From positions 1,756,171-1,820,170 of the forward strand of contig NZ_BMHP01000001.1 in the NCBI RefSeq assembly GCF_014641075.1: a stretch of 64,000 bases of DNA, in the 5' to 3' direction. Shown here piece by piece: positions 1 through 8,785 of the stretch (positions are counted from its first letter, which is position 1; each line of letters opens with the position of its first letter). The stretch is from Paenibacillus nasutitermitis. Its GTDB lineage: Bacteria > Bacillota > Bacilli > Paenibacillales > Paenibacillaceae. Under the pieces are notes generated by a model that saw only the letters and a program-made list of their open reading frames with translations, searched no databases and was not told the DNA's origin. Position numbers and translations under genes: made by a program.

Positions 1-900
1 ATGTTATTCTACCCTGAGAAAATGATATGGGATGTGGGCGGAGTAACGCCGACCCTCTGCGAGAACCTGATCCGGCAGCTGGAAGAACAGGCCAGAACCT
101 TTGATCCGGACATTGTTTTCGGGCAGCAGATTCAGAAGATGGACAGACAGGAAGACGGAACCATGATTTTGACCTCTTCAACGGGAGAACGGCACTGGAC
201 CCGCACGGTCATTATGGCAATCGGCTACGGCATCTACAAAACGGCGAAGCTTGAGCTGGAGGGAGCGGACCGCTACGAAGTGACGAATCTGCATTACACC
301 GTACAGGAGCTCGAACCTTTCCGGGGCAAGCATGTCCTCATCTCCGGAGGCGGGGATTCGGCTGTTGATTGGGCCAATGAGTTGGAGCCTGTCGCGAAGA
401 GTGTAACGGTCGTTCACCGCAGGGACAAATTCGGAGGACTGGAGCGAAATGTGCTGCGGATGAAACAATCATCCGTAAGGCTTCGGACGCCTTACGCTGT
501 CGAGAAGCTTTACAGCAGAAATGGCGAAAGTATCGAGCAAGTGACCATAACCCACCTCGAAACGGGGGACAGCGATATTCTGGATGTCGATGCGATTATT
601 GTGAACCACGGTATGAAAAGCGATTTCGGCCAGATTTTGGAGTGGGGCCTTGATATGGGAGAATGGCATGCCAATGTGAGTGAGAAGCTGGAGACGAACC
701 TTCCGGGAGTTTTCGCTGCTGGGGATTTTGTTACATATGGCAGCAAGCTGCATCTGATCGCTGGCACCTTCACGGACGCTGCGCTTGCCGTTAACAGCGC
801 CAAACTGTACATGGATCCGGCAGCCGATAAAGTCGCATATGTTTCTTCCCACAACAGCAGGTTTAAAGAAAAGAACAAGGCGCTCGGCGTTGTTGAATAG
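1..900 (+). CDS. Ferredoxin-NADP reductase, thioredoxin-reductase-like (5' end outside window)
   Basis: A FAD flavoprotein that passes electrons between NADPH and ferredoxin (YumC-type, related to thioredoxin reductase) and acts in the cytoplasm. The frame is open from base 1, and its first residues correspond to about residue 45-50 of the usual 330-345 residue protein. The N-terminal FAD-binding GxGxxG therefore lies outside the window and the ATG at base 1 is probably internal. The NADPH-binding segment [13 protein letters not shown] is at about residue 116 and the C-terminal flavin motif AAGDF at about 240. The redox CxxC of true thioredoxin reductase is absent from the part seen, which favours ferredoxin reductase. 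A weak terminator follows the stop. Confidence 0.85.
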   Translation: MLFYPEKMIWDVGGVTPTLCENLIRQLEEQARTFDPDIVFGQQIQKMDRQEDGTMILTSSTGERHWTRTVIMAIGYGIYKTAKLELEGADRYEVTNLHYTVQELEPFRGKHVLISGGGDSAVDWANELEPVAKSVTVVHRRDKFGGLERNVLRMKQSSVRLRTPYAVEKLYSRNGESIEQVTITHLETGDSDILDVDAIIVNHGMKSDFGQILEWGLDMGEWHANVSEKLETNLPGVFAAGDFVTYGSKLHLIAGTFTDAALAVNSAKLYMDPAADKVAYVSSHNSRFKEKNKALGVVE

Positions 901-920
901 TGAATAATCGAACTCTAGTT

Positions 921-950
921 AAAGTCCGCTTGCACAGTGGGCTTTTTTTT
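921..950 (+). terminator. Weak Rho-independent terminator
   Basis: An imperfect stem (AAAGTCCGCT against AGTGGGCTTT, one mismatch and one wobble) is followed directly by a run of eight T. It probably ends the ferredoxin reductase transcript. Confidence 0.5.
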
Positions 951-1032
951 GTTTTACAAGAAGTAATTTGTCATGTGCAGGATATTCTTGAAGAGCCCCC
1001 AAAGCCGCTTCTTCCTGGCTATCAATTTCTGC

Positions 1033-1061
1033 TTGACAGGATACAGATTGGATTATACTAT
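1033..1061 (+). promoter_or_regulatory. Sigma-A promoter for the dioxygenase gene
   Basis: TTGACA at 1033-1038 and TACTAT at 1056-1061 are separated by 17 bases. TATAAT lies 3 bases further on and could also serve as the -10. The palindrome at 1064-1084 begins immediately downstream, where a bound repressor would block initiation. Confidence 0.65.
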
Positions 1062-1063
1062 AA

Positions 1064-1084
1064 TTGTATTATTAAATAATACAA
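1064..1084 (+). promoter_or_regulatory. 21-bp perfect palindrome, candidate GntR-family operator
   Basis: Half-site TTGTATTATT is mirrored around a central A, with no mismatch over ten bases per arm. It lies between the -10 and the ribosome binding site of the dioxygenase gene. The TTGT...ACAA ends resemble operators of AraR-type regulators, and such a regulator is encoded one gene downstream. Binding by that regulator is inferred. The half AATAATACAA recurs once at 6451-6460, after the AraC gene. Confidence 0.5.
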
Positions 1085-1102
1085 ATAATGGAGATGATCG
1101 GT

Positions 1103-1888
1103 GTGAAACGTTTGACGGATGAACAGAAGCTAAGCTATAGGGAGAATGGATACTTAATCGGTTTGCCTCCCGTATTTACGGAAGAAGAAGTAGCTAATTT
1201 GAACCTGGAGCTGAAGGAGCTGGAGAAGCTGCTGATTCCGGGTGAGCAAATGCTTCATATCCGCGATTGGCATATGAAATGCAAATGGTTGTACGACATC
1301 TGCACCCATCCGCAGATTCTCAGCTATGTAGAAGATATTTTAGGTCCAGACTTCTTTATGTGGGGCACTCAATTTTTCGCCAAAGCGCCTCATTCCAAAG
1401 ATACCGTCGCCTGGCATCAGGATGCTTATTACTGGCCGGAGCATCTTCATAACGCCGTCACGGTATGGCTTGCTTTTTCCGCTGTTGATGAGGATAATGG
1501 AGCCATGCGAGTCATTCCCGGCAGTCACAACAAAGGCATTATCAAACACAGGAAAATCGAAGGGGATTCCGTGCTCACCCTCGAGCTTGAACATGGAACC
1601 TTCAATGAGAATGAGGCTAAATCTCTTATTCTTGAATCCGGATCGGTCTCTCTTCATGATGATCATATTGTTCACGGTTCGCCAGCCAATGTGTCCGACA
1701 GATGGAGGATCGGCCTTACGATCCGCTATTCGGGCCCTGCCCAGGTATCCGCCACAGATTATGAGGCATTTACCATGAGGGGAAATCCTCTGGTTCGCGA
1801 AGCGCCGGTTCCATCTGAGAAGTATGCCCGGCTTCCGGTTGATTACCATAAAGGCGACGAAGTCGTGCGGCCCAAGCTCAACAGCTAA
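1103..1888 (+). CDS. Phytanoyl-CoA dioxygenase family (PhyH) Fe(II)/2-oxoglutarate oxygenase
   Basis: A non-haem iron oxygenase that couples 2-oxoglutarate decarboxylation to hydroxylation of an organic substrate; the substrate cannot be read from sequence. The facial triad is visible: WHQDAYYW (H and D, about residue 105) and the distal His in VHGSPAN (about 192), followed by the 2-oxoglutarate-binding Arg in WRIGLTIR. The GTG at 1103 is preferred because GGAG ends nine bases before it; the ATG at 1088 has no ribosome binding site and sits against the operator. It heads a cluster with a GntR regulator, DUF2277 and a sugar-acid dehydratase. A second PhyH gene (6556-7332) closes the cluster. 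Length, about 261 residues, is normal for the family. Confidence 0.88.
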   Translation: MKRLTDEQKLSYRENGYLIGLPPVFTEEEVANLNLELKELEKLLIPGEQMLHIRDWHMKCKWLYDICTHPQILSYVEDILGPDFFMWGTQFFAKAPHSKDTVAWHQDAYYWPEHLHNAVTVWLAFSAVDEDNGAMRVIPGSHNKGIIKHRKIEGDSVLTLELEHGTFNENEAKSLILESGSVSLHDDHIVHGSPANVSDRWRIGLTIRYSGPAQVSATDYEAFTMRGNPLVREAPVPSEKYARLPVDYHKGDEVVRPKLNS

Positions 1889-1921
1889 CAGTCTTGAAGT
1901 TGAAAGGAAATGTCATCTGCT

Positions 1922-2965
1922 ATGTCTCTGTTTCTCGACTTGAAAGGAAAAATCATTCAAAAAGTAATCGACGGCACCTATAAGGTCGGAGAGGTGCTGC
2001 CCACGGAGCATGAGCTTGCGGGCGAGCATCAATTAAGCCGCGTCACCGTACGCAAGGCTTTGGAGGAACTCAAATCCGAAGGGCTGCTTGCAGGTGTGCC
2101 GCGGCAGGGGACCATGGTTTTGGAGCGAATGGGCGGTTATCGCAGTTCACTTGATATCATCGCATTGGTTGCGACTGTTCAGGAGACGTTCTTCGCCACA
2201 TTCATGGAGCATTTTGAACGGACCGCAGAAGATAATGGCTCGCTCATGCTGTTTAAGCAGGATTTTCAGGGGAAGGCTTTTTATTCGGAAGCGTTTTTCT
2301 TCAGGCTGGTTCAGAAAAACATCCGCAATGTGGTGCTGTGGCCGCAAACAGTCCAGATCGATTTTGAGCTGCTGCGCAGGCTTCATTCTGTCGGAATGAA
2401 TTTTGTTTTCTTCGATCAGATGTTCGACACCGACGTAGCGGACACGGTGTGTTTGGACAATGACAAGGCAGTCACAGCACTGTTTGATTATCTTGTGGAG
2501 GAGAGCGGCTCCGACAGCAATCTGTTATTCATCGGGTTCGAAGGATTATCCCTCCCGAGCGCTGTTCAAAGAGAAGAAGCCTTCATACAAGCGTCCCGTC
2601 GCACAGATGCGATCAGGAACATTCCATGGGGACTTCCTATCGACCAGCAGGTTGCTCTGCTCCTGGACTGTATTGAAAAAGAGACTGTTCGGCCCGCAGG
2701 CTTTCTCTGCAATAGCGGGGGAATTGGACTTGAGATGGCCAGACAGCTAAGGCTGAGAAATCTGGAAGGCAGCCTTTTACTGGGAACCATTGATTACCTG
2801 CCCGAGATGGATGCTTATCCAATGGCCGCTTATCGGCAGCCGTTCGAGCTTATGGCCGAGAAAACCTACCAGCGATTGATCGCTCAGAACAATCAAGGCC
2901 AAAGCTGGCGTGCCGGTGCCTATCAAGTGGAAGGACAGCTGATCAAATGCGGAGCCAAGACGTGA
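1922..2965 (+). CDS. GntR-type regulator with LacI-like effector domain (AraR-like)
   Basis: A transcription factor with an N-terminal GntR winged helix (about residues 1-70, including VLPTEHELAGEHQLSRVTVRKALEELKSEG in pieces) and a C-terminal periplasmic-binding-protein-like sugar-sensing domain (about 80-347). This architecture is typical of AraR-like repressors released by a small sugar or derivative. Start: ATG 1922 lies 12 bases after AAAGGAA; ATG 1910 overlaps that site and is less likely. It is 33 bases downstream of the PhyH gene and probably co-transcribed with it. The palindrome at 1064-1084 is a plausible autoregulatory operator (inference). Effector unknown. Confidence 0.85.
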   Translation: MSLFLDLKGKIIQKVIDGTYKVGEVLPTEHELAGEHQLSRVTVRKALEELKSEGLLAGVPRQGTMVLERMGGYRSSLDIIALVATVQETFFATFMEHFERTAEDNGSLMLFKQDFQGKAFYSEAFFFRLVQKNIRNVVLWPQTVQIDFELLRRLHSVGMNFVFFDQMFDTDVADTVCLDNDKAVTALFDYLVEESGSDSNLLFIGFEGLSLPSAVQREEAFIQASRRTDAIRNIPWGLPIDQQVALLLDCIEKETVRPAGFLCNSGGIGLEMARQLRLRNLEGSLLLGTIDYLPEMDAYPMAAYRQPFELMAEKTYQRLIAQNNQGQSWRAGAYQVEGQLIKCGAKT

Positions 2966-3003
2966 TTCCAATCAACTGCCGATCATGAATAAAGGAGACT
3001 ATT

Positions 3004-3282
3004 ATGTGCCGGAATATCAAGACACTTTTCAACTTTGAGCCTCCAGCGACCGAGGACGAAATACAAGCGGCCGCACTTCAGTTCGTCAGAAAGTTATCTG
3101 GCTTCAACACCCCATCCAAAGCCAATGAAGCGGCTTTCAACCGGGCAGTTATCGAAGTGACGGGCGTGGCCAGGAATCTCCTGGGTTCCATGGTAACCGT
3201 TGCTCAGCCGCGCGACCGGGAAGTTGAGATTGTCCGCGCCCGGGCAAGATCGGTGAAACGGTTCGGAACGAAGAAGGATTAA
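3004..3282 (+). CDS. DUF2277 domain protein
   Basis: A 92-residue protein matching the DUF2277 family, recognised by the start MCRNIKTLFNFEPPATEDEI and the Arg/Lys-rich tail. No biochemical function is established for the family as far as I know. AAAGGAG lies seven bases before the ATG. It follows the GntR gene by 38 bases in the same direction and is followed by a strong terminator, so it is probably the last gene of the PhyH-GntR-DUF2277 transcript. No membrane segment or signal peptide is visible. Confidence 0.85.
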   Translation: MCRNIKTLFNFEPPATEDEIQAAALQFVRKLSGFNTPSKANEAAFNRAVIEVTGVARNLLGSMVTVAQPRDREVEIVRARARSVKRFGTKKD

Positions 3283-3302
3283 GATGCATCTAGAATGATC
3301 CA

Positions 3303-3359
3303 CGAAAAACAAGCCATTTCCGTACTGCCTGGAGCATAACGGAAATGGCTTGTTTTTCG
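3303..3359 (+). terminator. Strong bidirectional terminator
   Basis: A perfect 21-bp inverted repeat (3303-3323 and 3339-3359) with a 15-base loop. Each arm has an A5 or T5 run, so it can end transcripts from both strands. It separates the PhyH-GntR-DUF2277 unit from the dehydratase gene. Confidence 0.85.
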
Positions 3360-3476
3360 ATTCCTGCCAACTGAATATAACGCTTCCATGGGGAAGTGAT
3401 CTATGTTATCCTTTTGGCATTCCTTGATGTGACGGCCTGATCGCATAATGATTCCAGAAAAGTAGAGGTGCAAAAG

Positions 3477-5525
3477 ATGAAAGAAGCCATCCGATTCATT
3501 ATGGGACCGGATAACGTTGAACAATATCAAATATTCAGCCATGCGTCCGGTCCAGAGGGCAAGCTGCCTTTGACGGCAGAGATGCTGATGAATCTTCCCA
3601 GCGGCGATTTATTCGGAATGAGCCAAAATGTGGGAATGGGCTGGAAGCCGGAACAACTGCTTGGCAAACAGATTCTTATTCTGAGCACGCAGGGCGGCGT
3701 CCGCGGCGAGGATGGCACACCGATTGCCTTGGGTTATCATACCGGCCACTGGGAAGTGGGTCTTCTTGTTAAGGAGGCTGCTCTGGAAGTAAGCGCTCTC
3801 GGGGGTGTGCCCTTCGCTGCTTTCGTCAGCGACCCCTGCGACGGGCGTTCGCAGGGCACAACCGGGATGTTCGATTCCTTGCCCTACCGCAACGATGCGG
3901 CAATCGTTTACCGACGGCTGATCCGGTCGCTGCCGACAAGAAGCGGAGTCATTGGCATCGGAACCTGCGACAAAGGACTGCCGGCCATGATGATAGCGCT
4001 GGCGGCCATGCATGATTTGCCAGCAATTATCGTGCCGGGCGGCGTTACGCTCCCACCAACTGAAGGGGAAGATGCGGCTAAAATCCAAACGATCGGCACG
4101 CGGTTCGCGCATGGGCAGATTACGTTGGACGAAGCAGCTGATCTGGGCTGCCGCGCGTGTGCGACGCCGGGCGGCGGGTGCCAGTTTCTCGGGACGGCAG
4201 CTACGGCTCAAGTGGTTGCCGAGGCGCTTGGAATGTCGCTGCCGCATTCGGCGCTTGCACCATCGGGCCAGCAGATCTGGCGCGATCTCGCCAGACAATC
4301 GGCGAGAGCCGTTCAATTGATGCAAGCCAGCGGGACCTTTATGCGTGATATTGTAACGGATGCTGCTATTGAGAACGCGATGGCCGTGCATGCTGCCTTC
4401 GGCGGTTCGACCAATTTGCTGCTTCATATCCCCGCGGTTGCTCATGCCGCCAAGTGCCGTATTCCCGACGTTGCTGACTGGAACCGCGTGAACAGGGCGG
4501 ATCCACGGCTTGTCAGCGTTCTGCCGAACGGGCCTGAACATCATCCGACGATAAGGGTATTTATGGCTGGCGGGGTGCCGGAGGTGATGCTTCATCTTCG
4601 CAAGCTTGGACTGCTGAACCTGAATGTGAGAACGGTTGCATTTGATTCCTTGGCGGACCAACTGGATTGGTGGGAGCATTCCGAACGGCGCCGCGAAATC
4701 CGCAAACGGCTGCTTGAAAGCGATGGCATTGATCCGGATAGAATTATTATGAGTCCGCAGTTGGCAACTGCCCGCGGACTGACTTCGACTGTCACTTTTC
4801 CAGTAGGCAATCTGGCGCCGGAAGGATCGGTAATCAAGTCTACCGCTATCGATCCTGAAGTGGTCGGCGAAGATGGGGTCTATCGGCACCTGGGGCAGGC
4901 GAAGGTATTCACAACCGAGAAAGCCGCAATCAGGGCGATTAAAAACGGTCATATCAAGGAAGGGGATATACTTGTCCTGATCGGCAGAGGTCCTTCGGGA
5001 ACGGGCATGGAGGAAACGTATCAGCTGACCTCCGCATTGAAGCATCTGCCTTTCGGCAAGCATGTGACGCTTCTGACGGACGCCCGCTTCTCAGGCGTAT
5101 CTACCGGCGCCTGTATTGGTCACATCGGACCGGAGGCGCTGGCCGGCGGGCCGATCGGTAAAGTGCGGGACGGGGATTGGATCAATGTCCGGATTGACCG
5201 CAACAACCTGGACGGCAGCATTCAATTTATCGGTCAAGGCGAAGAACGGTTCAGCCCTGAGACAGGAGCGGCTATTCTGGCAGCCCGTGCGCTTCACCCG
5301 GAGCTGGCCCCCGATCCGGCGCTGCCTGACGATACCCGGCTTTGGGCTGCCCTTCAGGCTGCCAGCGGAGGTACGTGGAGGGGCAGTATTTATGATGTTG
5401 ACCGGATCGTCGACACGCTGCGGGCGGGCATGGAGGCGTTGAATGCCGATAAGCTGGTGCCCGTGAAAATAGAGGATACCCCTGCAGATTCCGGTGGGAA
5501 TTCGTCATTAAAGGATCATCGATAA
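3477..5525 (+). CDS. yjhG: YjhG/YagF-family sugar-acid dehydratase (IlvD/Edd superfamily)
   Basis: An iron-sulfur dehydratase very like E. coli YjhG and YagF, which dehydrate D-xylonate to a 2-keto-3-deoxy acid. Signature stretches include [46 protein letters not shown], and [10 protein letters not shown]. Cysteines in DPCDG (~121), TCDKG (~163) and GGGCQ (~235) are the likely cluster ligands. The C-terminal part holds [12 protein letters not shown] and [12 protein letters not shown]. At 682 residues it is slightly longer than E. coli YjhG because of a charged C-terminal tail. ATG 3477 is preferred over GTG 3468: AGAGG at 3464-3468 is eight bases upstream. Xylonate is the family's known substrate; the real substrate here is inferred and could be another aldonate. 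Confidence 0.93.
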   Translation: MKEAIRFIMGPDNVEQYQIFSHASGPEGKLPLTAEMLMNLPSGDLFGMSQNVGMGWKPEQLLGKQILILSTQGGVRGEDGTPIALGYHTGHWEVGLLVKEAALEVSALGGVPFAAFVSDPCDGRSQGTTGMFDSLPYRNDAAIVYRRLIRSLPTRSGVIGIGTCDKGLPAMMIALAAMHDLPAIIVPGGVTLPPTEGEDAAKIQTIGTRFAHGQITLDEAADLGCRACATPGGGCQFLGTAATAQVVAEALGMSLPHSALAPSGQQIWRDLARQSARAVQLMQASGTFMRDIVTDAAIENAMAVHAAFGGSTNLLLHIPAVAHAAKCRIPDVADWNRVNRADPRLVSVLPNGPEHHPTIRVFMAGGVPEVMLHLRKLGLLNLNVRTVAFDSLADQLDWWEHSERRREIRKRLLESDGIDPDRIIMSPQLATARGLTSTVTFPVGNLAPEGSVIKSTAIDPEVVGEDGVYRHLGQAKVFTTEKAAIRAIKNGHIKEGDILVLIGRGPSGTGMEETYQLTSALKHLPFGKHVTLLTDARFSGVSTGACIGHIGPEALAGGPIGKVRDGDWINVRIDRNNLDGSIQFIGQGEERFSPETGAAILAARALHPELAPDPALPDDTRLWAALQAASGGTWRGSIYDVDRIVDTLRAGMEALNADKLVPVKIEDTPADSGGNSSLKDHR

Positions 5526-5534
5526 TGGGATAGG

Positions 5535-5551
5535 CTAATCAGATGGATTAG
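5535..5551 (+). promoter_or_regulatory. Short inverted repeat before the AraC gene
   Basis: CTAATC and GATTAG are separated by five bases, in the 45-base gap between the dehydratase and the AraC-type gene. It could be an operator or a chance hairpin. No T-run follows, so it is not a terminator. Confidence 0.25.
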
Positions 5552-5570
5552 TTGGCGAGGTGAACAATAT

Positions 5571-6431
5571 ATGGCTGTCAAGCCGATGGATTGGCTGCAG
5601 GGTCCATGGTCAGTAGAGCTTTATTCCGTTAATACCGCTTCCTATTCGAGCCTGGATTTGAAGAATTGTTTGTATCCCAACTGGATTATCAGTTATGTCA
5701 AAGAAGGCGATGTTGCAACGGGAACGGGGGAAGAAGTTTATCGCGTCCGCCCTGGAGAGGTAATGCTGCATCCGCCAAACCTGCTATTCGCTGAGCAGGC
5801 TTCAATGAAGGGAACCCACTTGTGGATGCAGGCTGCTGTATTCTGCTCCCAGCATATCGATCTTCTTCAGCTATGCCGGATTGCGCCTGTTGTCGCCGTA
5901 GCCGATCCGGACCGGTTCGAAGCGGTATTCCGCCAGCTTGAGCATATCTGGGAGAACAAGGAGCAGCCTTTCTGGAATATGAAAATGACGTCAGGAGTCA
6001 TCCAGCTCACCGAATTAATTCTGACAGGGTGGGAGAAAGCTGGTTTTCCGGAGCGGACGGCTGCTTATGAATCGCCGAAAGAGCGTTTTGTTGAAATGAT
6101 TGGCTATATGAGTCTCAGACTGCAGGAGAAGCTCAGCCGGGAGGATTTGGCCGCAGTCGTCAATCTCAGCCCCAATTATCTGGATAAGAGTTTTGCCCGG
6201 CGCTATGGCCATACTCCCATGCAGATGCTGCGCGATATGCGGTTGAACCGCTCGAGACAGCTGCTGGAGCGAACGGAAGAGACGCTGGATTCCATTGCGC
6301 AGCAATGCGGGTTGAGCGATGCCCCGTATTTATGCAGGCAATTCAAGCGGGTGTTCGGCATTCAACCCGGTGAGTACCGGGAATCCGTTCGCAGCCTGCA
6401 AGCGGAGAATCCCTATCAATATCAAAGGTGA
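5571..6431 (+). CDS. AraC-family regulator with N-terminal cupin
   Basis: A 286-residue transcription factor. Residues ~1-160 form a sugar-binding cupin-like domain (VRPGEVMLHPPNLLF is typical), and residues ~175-280 hold the two helix-turn-helix units of the AraC family, ending in the conserved SDAPYLCRQFKRVFGIQPGEYR. Spacing from the dehydratase stop is about 45 bases, and GGCGAGG precedes the ATG, so it is probably co-transcribed with yjhG. It is the natural candidate activator of the dehydratase and second PhyH gene; that link rests on position only. Confidence 0.88.
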   Translation: MAVKPMDWLQGPWSVELYSVNTASYSSLDLKNCLYPNWIISYVKEGDVATGTGEEVYRVRPGEVMLHPPNLLFAEQASMKGTHLWMQAAVFCSQHIDLLQLCRIAPVVAVADPDRFEAVFRQLEHIWENKEQPFWNMKMTSGVIQLTELILTGWEKAGFPERTAAYESPKERFVEMIGYMSLRLQEKLSREDLAAVVNLSPNYLDKSFARRYGHTPMQMLRDMRLNRSRQLLERTEETLDSIAQQCGLSDAPYLCRQFKRVFGIQPGEYRESVRSLQAENPYQYQR

Positions 6432-6555
6432 ACATCATAAAAAAAGAGGAAATAATACAAGAAGTGGCGGAAACACTTCATTGAGAAGGGACCATCGGGG
6501 GTGGATAATGAGGATATGAAATTATTCCACCAGAAGGCAAAGGAGCGGCGCGCAA

Positions 6556-7332
6556 ATGGCAACGGCAAAACCGGGCAAAACCGTCAGCATCACCGATGAG
6601 CAGCTGAAGCAATATGAGGAGCTTGGATACATCATTTTCAACGATTTATTTAATGAACAGGAAATAGATGGGATACGCGACATCATCGATGAGCTTGACG
6701 AAGAGTCCGAGAAGGCTTTGCGGAAGAAAGGACAGGACTTTATCAATGTTTCCGGCAAAATCAATTTTAATGCCAATATTAATTTTCGCCGGCCGGAGCT
6801 GCAGCGTTTCACTGCGGACCAGAGGTTTGTGGACATTACTACGACCCTTCTAGGACCCGATACAAAGCTGTATTGGGATCAGTCCGTATACAAAAGGCCT
6901 GAAGCGGATAAGGATTTCCCCTGGCATCAGGACAATGGGTATGTCCCGACCGAACCGATTCATTATGTGACCTGCTGGCTGGCGCTTGAAGACTCGAATC
7001 TTGAGAACGGCTGTATCTGGATCCAGCCCGGTACGCATAAGAAAGGGTTTGTGCCGCATATTAAAACGGATCTTGGCTGGATCTGTTATTACGGCGATAT
7101 TGAAGGGGAACCGGTCGAGTTAAAGAAAGGGAGCATGGTCGTATTTCATTCCCTGCTGTTTCACCGCAGCACCCCCAACCGCAGCCAAGCGACCCGTAAA
7201 GCATATGTGATCCAGTATTCTGTCGATGGTGCGAAGAATCCAACCAATGACAGTATCTTTAGAAACGGCCCGCTGATCGCAAAAGATGGAAAAGCGGTTT
7301 ACAACTCTTTTGTCCCTCGGGAGCTCTGCTAG
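6556..7332 (+). CDS. Second PhyH-family Fe(II)/2-oxoglutarate oxygenase
   Basis: A 258-residue non-haem iron oxygenase. Iron ligands are WHQDNGY (His and Asp, about residue 123) and the distal His in LFHRSTPNRS (about 203), with Arg downstream as 2-oxoglutarate anchor. It is not a recent duplicate of the protein at 1103-1888: the two share the metal motifs and fold but little else, suggesting different substrates. AAAGGAG precedes the ATG by about 11 bases. It lies 124 bases after the AraC gene; a half-site AATAATACAA at 6451-6460 matches the operator upstream of the first PhyH gene. A terminator follows. Confidence 0.86.
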   Translation: MATAKPGKTVSITDEQLKQYEELGYIIFNDLFNEQEIDGIRDIIDELDEESEKALRKKGQDFINVSGKINFNANINFRRPELQRFTADQRFVDITTTLLGPDTKLYWDQSVYKRPEADKDFPWHQDNGYVPTEPIHYVTCWLALEDSNLENGCIWIQPGTHKKGFVPHIKTDLGWICYYGDIEGEPVELKKGSMVVFHSLLFHRSTPNRSQATRKAYVIQYSVDGAKNPTNDSIFRNGPLIAKDGKAVYNSFVPRELC

Positions 7333-7350
7333 ATTCCTCAACCTCCATAT

Positions 7351-7388
7351 ACAATCATGACTCCTGCGGGTCGTGATTGTTTTTTTTT
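7351..7388 (+). terminator. Rho-independent terminator
   Basis: ACAATCATGAC pairs with GTCGTGATTGT (one G-T wobble) around an eight-base loop, followed by a T9 run. It ends the sugar-acid/PhyH cluster. Confidence 0.85.
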
Positions 7389-7392
7389 CTTT

Positions 7393-7557
7393 CTATGAGG
7401 ATCGCTCGCAGACTAGCTCCTTGCAGCAGTCTTCTAAAAATTCTCTGATATTCAGCCTCGGATTATTGTAAAATAATACGGACAGATCCTTAAAACTTGC
7501 AGGCTCACTTATTAAACAGTGAATGCAGGCGACCAGCGCTTTCCTAGGGATGTACAA
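7393..7557 (-). pseudogene. Decayed coding fragment, possibly a regulator C-terminus
   Basis: On the minus strand a 54-codon frame ends in LFYNNPRLNIREFLEDCC plus a short tail and reads like true protein. It begins just after an in-frame TGA. Directly upstream another frame reads MQNFSNYPAQHLRLMNMIVHP and runs into a stop one base out of phase, so the two look like one gene broken by a 1-base shift. A further in-frame-looking stretch continues to about 7761. No good ribosome binding site is present. The family is not recognised with confidence; a TetR-like C-terminal region is possible. Confidence 0.3.
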
Positions 7558-7689
7558 TCATGTTCATCAACCTCAGGTGCTGGGCCGGATAGTTGGAGAA
7601 ATTCTGCATAACAACGCTATATCCGGGCAGTCCGGCCGATAATCTGCTTCATGCAACCGGTGGTTGAATGGAGTAAATGTACCCGTCTC

Positions 7690-7708
7690 AACCAACTGAT
7701 GATTGGTT
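7690..7708 (+). promoter_or_regulatory. AACCAA/TTGGTT inverted repeat upstream of the XRE gene
   Basis: AACCAA (7690-7695) and TTGGTT (7703-7708) are separated by seven bases, and another TTGGTT occurs about 20 bases downstream. The elements precede the XRE gene by under 100 bases and could be its operator. This is inference from position. Confidence 0.25.
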
Positions 7709-7784
7709 TTGCAGATGAGCTGTGATACGTTGGTTTTACGCAAATCGGCCGATTCTGCCAACCATTAAGCAGGAGGAATGTAGG

Positions 7785-8648
7785 ATGGATGTACGAAAAA
7801 TCGGAGCCTTTATATCGGAACTGCGAAAAAGCAAAAATTTGACACAGGCAGAACTCGCCCAGCTTCTTAATGTGAGCCACCAAGCCGTTTCCAAATGGGA
7901 ACGCGGCGAATCCCTGCCGGATATCGGTCTGCTCCCGCTTACTGCCAAAGTATTGGAACTGACGGTTGATGAGCTGCTGAGCGGAGAACGTATTCCTGCT
8001 CCTGTTCTGAAGACTCCAATCGGAACGCCGGCAGCTGCCGCCATGTATCGCGTAGACCAGAATACTCTGCAGGTCAGCGCCGAAGACACGCTTCAAGAGG
8101 AAAATCGGCTGACTTTCGATCATGTCAGCAGTCTTGCTCCATTCCTTTCCTGGGATGCGCTGCAATCGATGGTTGAACAGGTCGAGGACGAGGTCCATTG
8201 GGACAATGTAGAAGCGCTGGCTCCCTTTCTTGGACGGGATGTGCTGGAGAAGCTGGTTGAGCAAGTCATCGATGGTGAAATCGAGATGGACCGAATAAAA
8301 AGCATCGCTCCTTTTCTTGGTCATGAGGCACTGGAACGGCTGGTTAATCATGCCGAGGAGGAAAGCCTGAGCTGGGACGCGATATCCGGACTTGTCCCTT
8401 TTTTGTCCAGAGAGACCTTGTCCATAATGGTTCAACGGGTAGTTGAGGGTAAGATGGAGCCGGAAAATATTATGGGACTGGCACCGTTCCTGGACCAGTC
8501 CGATCTCGAGATGCTGATTGTGAGCCGGGGGATAAGCGGCCTGCGTCCCGAGCATCTGGCCGGATTAGCGCCTTTTCTTTCCCAGTCTCTGCTTGAGAAG
8601 CTCGTGTTCGGGAATAAGCGTGAAGTGGTGAGCGAAATAGACAGTTGA
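7785..8648 (+). CDS. XRE-family regulator with six C-terminal APFL repeats
   Basis: A 287-residue protein. Residues ~6-62 are a Cro/C1-type helix-turn-helix (ELRKSKNLTQAELAQLL, HQAVSKWERGESLPD). From about residue 111 to 280 there are six tandem repeats of 28-29 residues, each with the core (L/I)xPFL followed eight to nine residues later by (L)xx(L/M)V; for example SLAPFLSWDALQSMV, ALAPFLGRDVLEKLV, SIAPFLGHEALERLV, GLVPFLSRETLSIMV. The repeats are amphipathic and probably form a helical-hairpin solenoid. ATG 7785 has AGGAGGAATGTAGG upstream. The repeat domain's ligand is unknown; such repeats usually mediate protein contacts (inference). Converges on the PAP2 gene. Confidence 0.85.
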   Translation: MDVRKIGAFISELRKSKNLTQAELAQLLNVSHQAVSKWERGESLPDIGLLPLTAKVLELTVDELLSGERIPAPVLKTPIGTPAAAAMYRVDQNTLQVSAEDTLQEENRLTFDHVSSLAPFLSWDALQSMVEQVEDEVHWDNVEALAPFLGRDVLEKLVEQVIDGEIEMDRIKSIAPFLGHEALERLVNHAEEESLSWDAISGLVPFLSRETLSIMVQRVVEGKMEPENIMGLAPFLDQSDLEMLIVSRGISGLRPEHLAGLAPFLSQSLLEKLVFGNKREVVSEIDS

Positions 8649-8785
8649 CCGCGGTACGGAGCACAGTGTGGCAAGAAAGCCTGACCGCAAGTGGAGATTA
8701 TAACAGCAGACTGCTCCGGCAGCCTGCTGTTGTGCTGAAATCGGTGACCGCTATTTATTTGTTTCATTCACAACCCTGTCCAAGG

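Noticed and set aside
3609..5063. Long open frame (484 codons) on the minus strand
   Set aside because: It lies wholly within yjhG, whose protein is conserved along its length; the antisense frame is a by-product of codon bias and resembles nothing.
7617..8555. Minus-strand open frame of 312 codons opposite the XRE gene
   Set aside because: It is antisense to the repeat region of the XRE protein; repeats keep both strands open.
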